A stretch of 34,788 bases of DNA from Plantago elongata. Taxonomy: Eukaryota; Streptophyta; Magnoliopsida; Lamiales; Plantaginaceae. Below, piece after piece: positions 33,796 through 34,788 of the stretch. Both the position numbers and the translations under genes were made by a program. The stretch lies in assembly GCA_036897095.1 (NCBI GenBank), contig JAYMSP010001215.1:1-34788 (forward strand). Reading direction: 5' to 3'. Numbering within the stretch: the first letter of the stretch is position 1; every line of letters starts with the position of its first letter. Below the pieces are notes generated by a model. That model was not told the DNA's origin. It worked only from the letters and a program-made list of their open reading frames with translations, and did no database searches.

Positions 33796-34214
33796 TTTAG
33801 GATAAAATTATAATAATTACATTTTAAAAATTTTGAGTTCTAAAGTTGATCTTAGATATGGTTGAAGTTTTGAGTCTTTTAAGTTTATTTTTTGTATTAA
33901 ACTATGGTGTTTTTAAATATTAGTATTAACCCGTGGCATCGTCATAGTATAGTTTACTATTTATAATAAATAAAAAGAAAATAATAAAATATATTATAAT
34001 TACTACGTTGGTCGTGATATCAATCTGTAGTCCTCTTCATCTAATAATATATTTTGTCATTGGGTGTTTGGTTATGTTAACTATAGAAAGTGTAAAAGTA
34101 TGGTCCGTACCCGATCTGTTAAGTAGTAATATGTACATGATCTTTAAAACAATTATATACGTATAAATTGAACTAAAATAAAATATAAAAGTATACAACA
34201 CAATATATATGCTT

Positions 34215-34413
34215 GTTCCCAACAACTCCGCGATGATATATCGTCACACCACCACAAACAAAACAATTATACAAATATAATTTCACTGGTACGATTATTT
34301 TTACCAACCTCTGGTTCTTAACAACCCCGCAGTGGTATGTGTCACCCCACATAATACACAAAAATTATTATTCTACAAACGTAATTTCACATGATACTGT
34401 TAGTTTTTTTCCA
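34215..34413. repeat. About 99-bp tandem duplication
   Basis: Two diverged copies beginning TTCCCAACAACTCCGC at 34216 and TTCTTAACAACCCCGC at 34315. They share CGTCAC/GTGTCACCCCAC, ACAAA-AATTAT and GTAATTTCAC/ATAATTTCAC blocks in the same order. Confidence 0.7.
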
Positions 34414-34429
34414 TTCCCTCCTACGTGCC

Positions 34430-34788
34430 CGTTATGGATAAAGAAAGTGATAGAAGAGAGCTTTCCCGCCTAGAGAGTACCTGCCACATCTCACCTCCCG
34501 GCCCGACCCTTCATGGAGAAGCACAATTCAAAGTTGAGAAGATTGAAGTTTTGCCGTCTATAGAGTATATGTCAGAGCCCACCTCCCGACACGTTATAGA
34601 GATCAATAGAGTACATAGAAGATCGAAGACAATTAACACCACCCACCCACCAGACGTCGGACTCGTTATGTAGATCAAGAAAGTAGAGCGAAGAATGAAG
34701 AGAGTCTTCCCACCTATAGCATATCAACCCCCCGCCAAATTATTATGGATCAATAAAGTACATAGAAGATCAAAGAGGGCTCCCCGTG
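34430..34788. repeat. Degenerate tandem array of about 78 bp, cut by the window edge
   Basis: Units beginning with a CGTTATGGA-like word start at about 34430, 34508, 34592, 34664 and 34740. Each continues with (A/T)CAA-AAAGTA-ATAGAAGAT-GAAGA, then a CCC(A/G)CCT-TAGAGTAT-like block and CACCTCCCG. An 82-codon open frame crosses it but is an accident of the repeat. The array runs past the right edge. Confidence 0.7.

Noticed and set aside
34425..34673. An 82-codon plus-strand frame
   Set aside because: It runs through degenerate 78-bp repeats and has no domain.

Overview
The window is nuclear DNA from a flowering plant, most likely a eudicot; I cannot name the family. The basis is intron-rich genes with GT-AG introns, plant-specific protein families (DCD domain, Bruno-like BRN1/2, plant SCC3), AT-rich introns and spacers, and plant-type MITEs (Stowaway, Tourist) and a Mutator-like element. 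Exon models were built by hand from splice sites, reading frame and recalled family conservation. No alignment or transcript data were available.

Layout from left to right. (1) 631-8828, minus: cohesin subunit SCC3, 20 exons assembled, last exon(s) beyond the left edge. (2) 8829-13085: AT-rich spacer holding a small two-exon gene for a 65-residue protein (10912-11220, minus) and an inverted-repeat element (11475-12322). (3) 13086-17747, minus: a complete nine-exon three-RRM protein of the BRN1/BRN2 (CELF/Bruno-like) family. (4) 17748-26280: a gene-poor, transposon-rich block. It has an inverted-repeat element enclosing a 20-bp minisatellite (20590-21480), decayed LINE fragments on the minus strand (22676-24804, perhaps resuming to about 26090), and a 1246-bp Mutator-like element with a 9-bp target duplication (24814-26059). 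(5) 26472-28572, plus: U1 snRNP protein C, five coding exons. (6) 29037-29695, plus: a RING-H2 ubiquitin-ligase-like pseudogene. (7) 30899-33001, minus: a three-exon DCD-domain protein of 636 residues. (8) 33586-33657, plus: tRNA-Pro(AGG), followed by tandem-repeat-rich sequence to the right edge.

The genes do not form a pathway. This is an ordinary plant gene neighbourhood of housekeeping genes (cohesion, mRNA binding, splicing) plus a probable stress or cell-death gene. I found no convincing new biological system. The most useful observations are the small two-exon gene, the nested Mutator-like element close to the U1C promoter, the structured minisatellite between terminal inverted repeats, a 22-bp array in a U1C intron, and a possible poison exon in SCC3.
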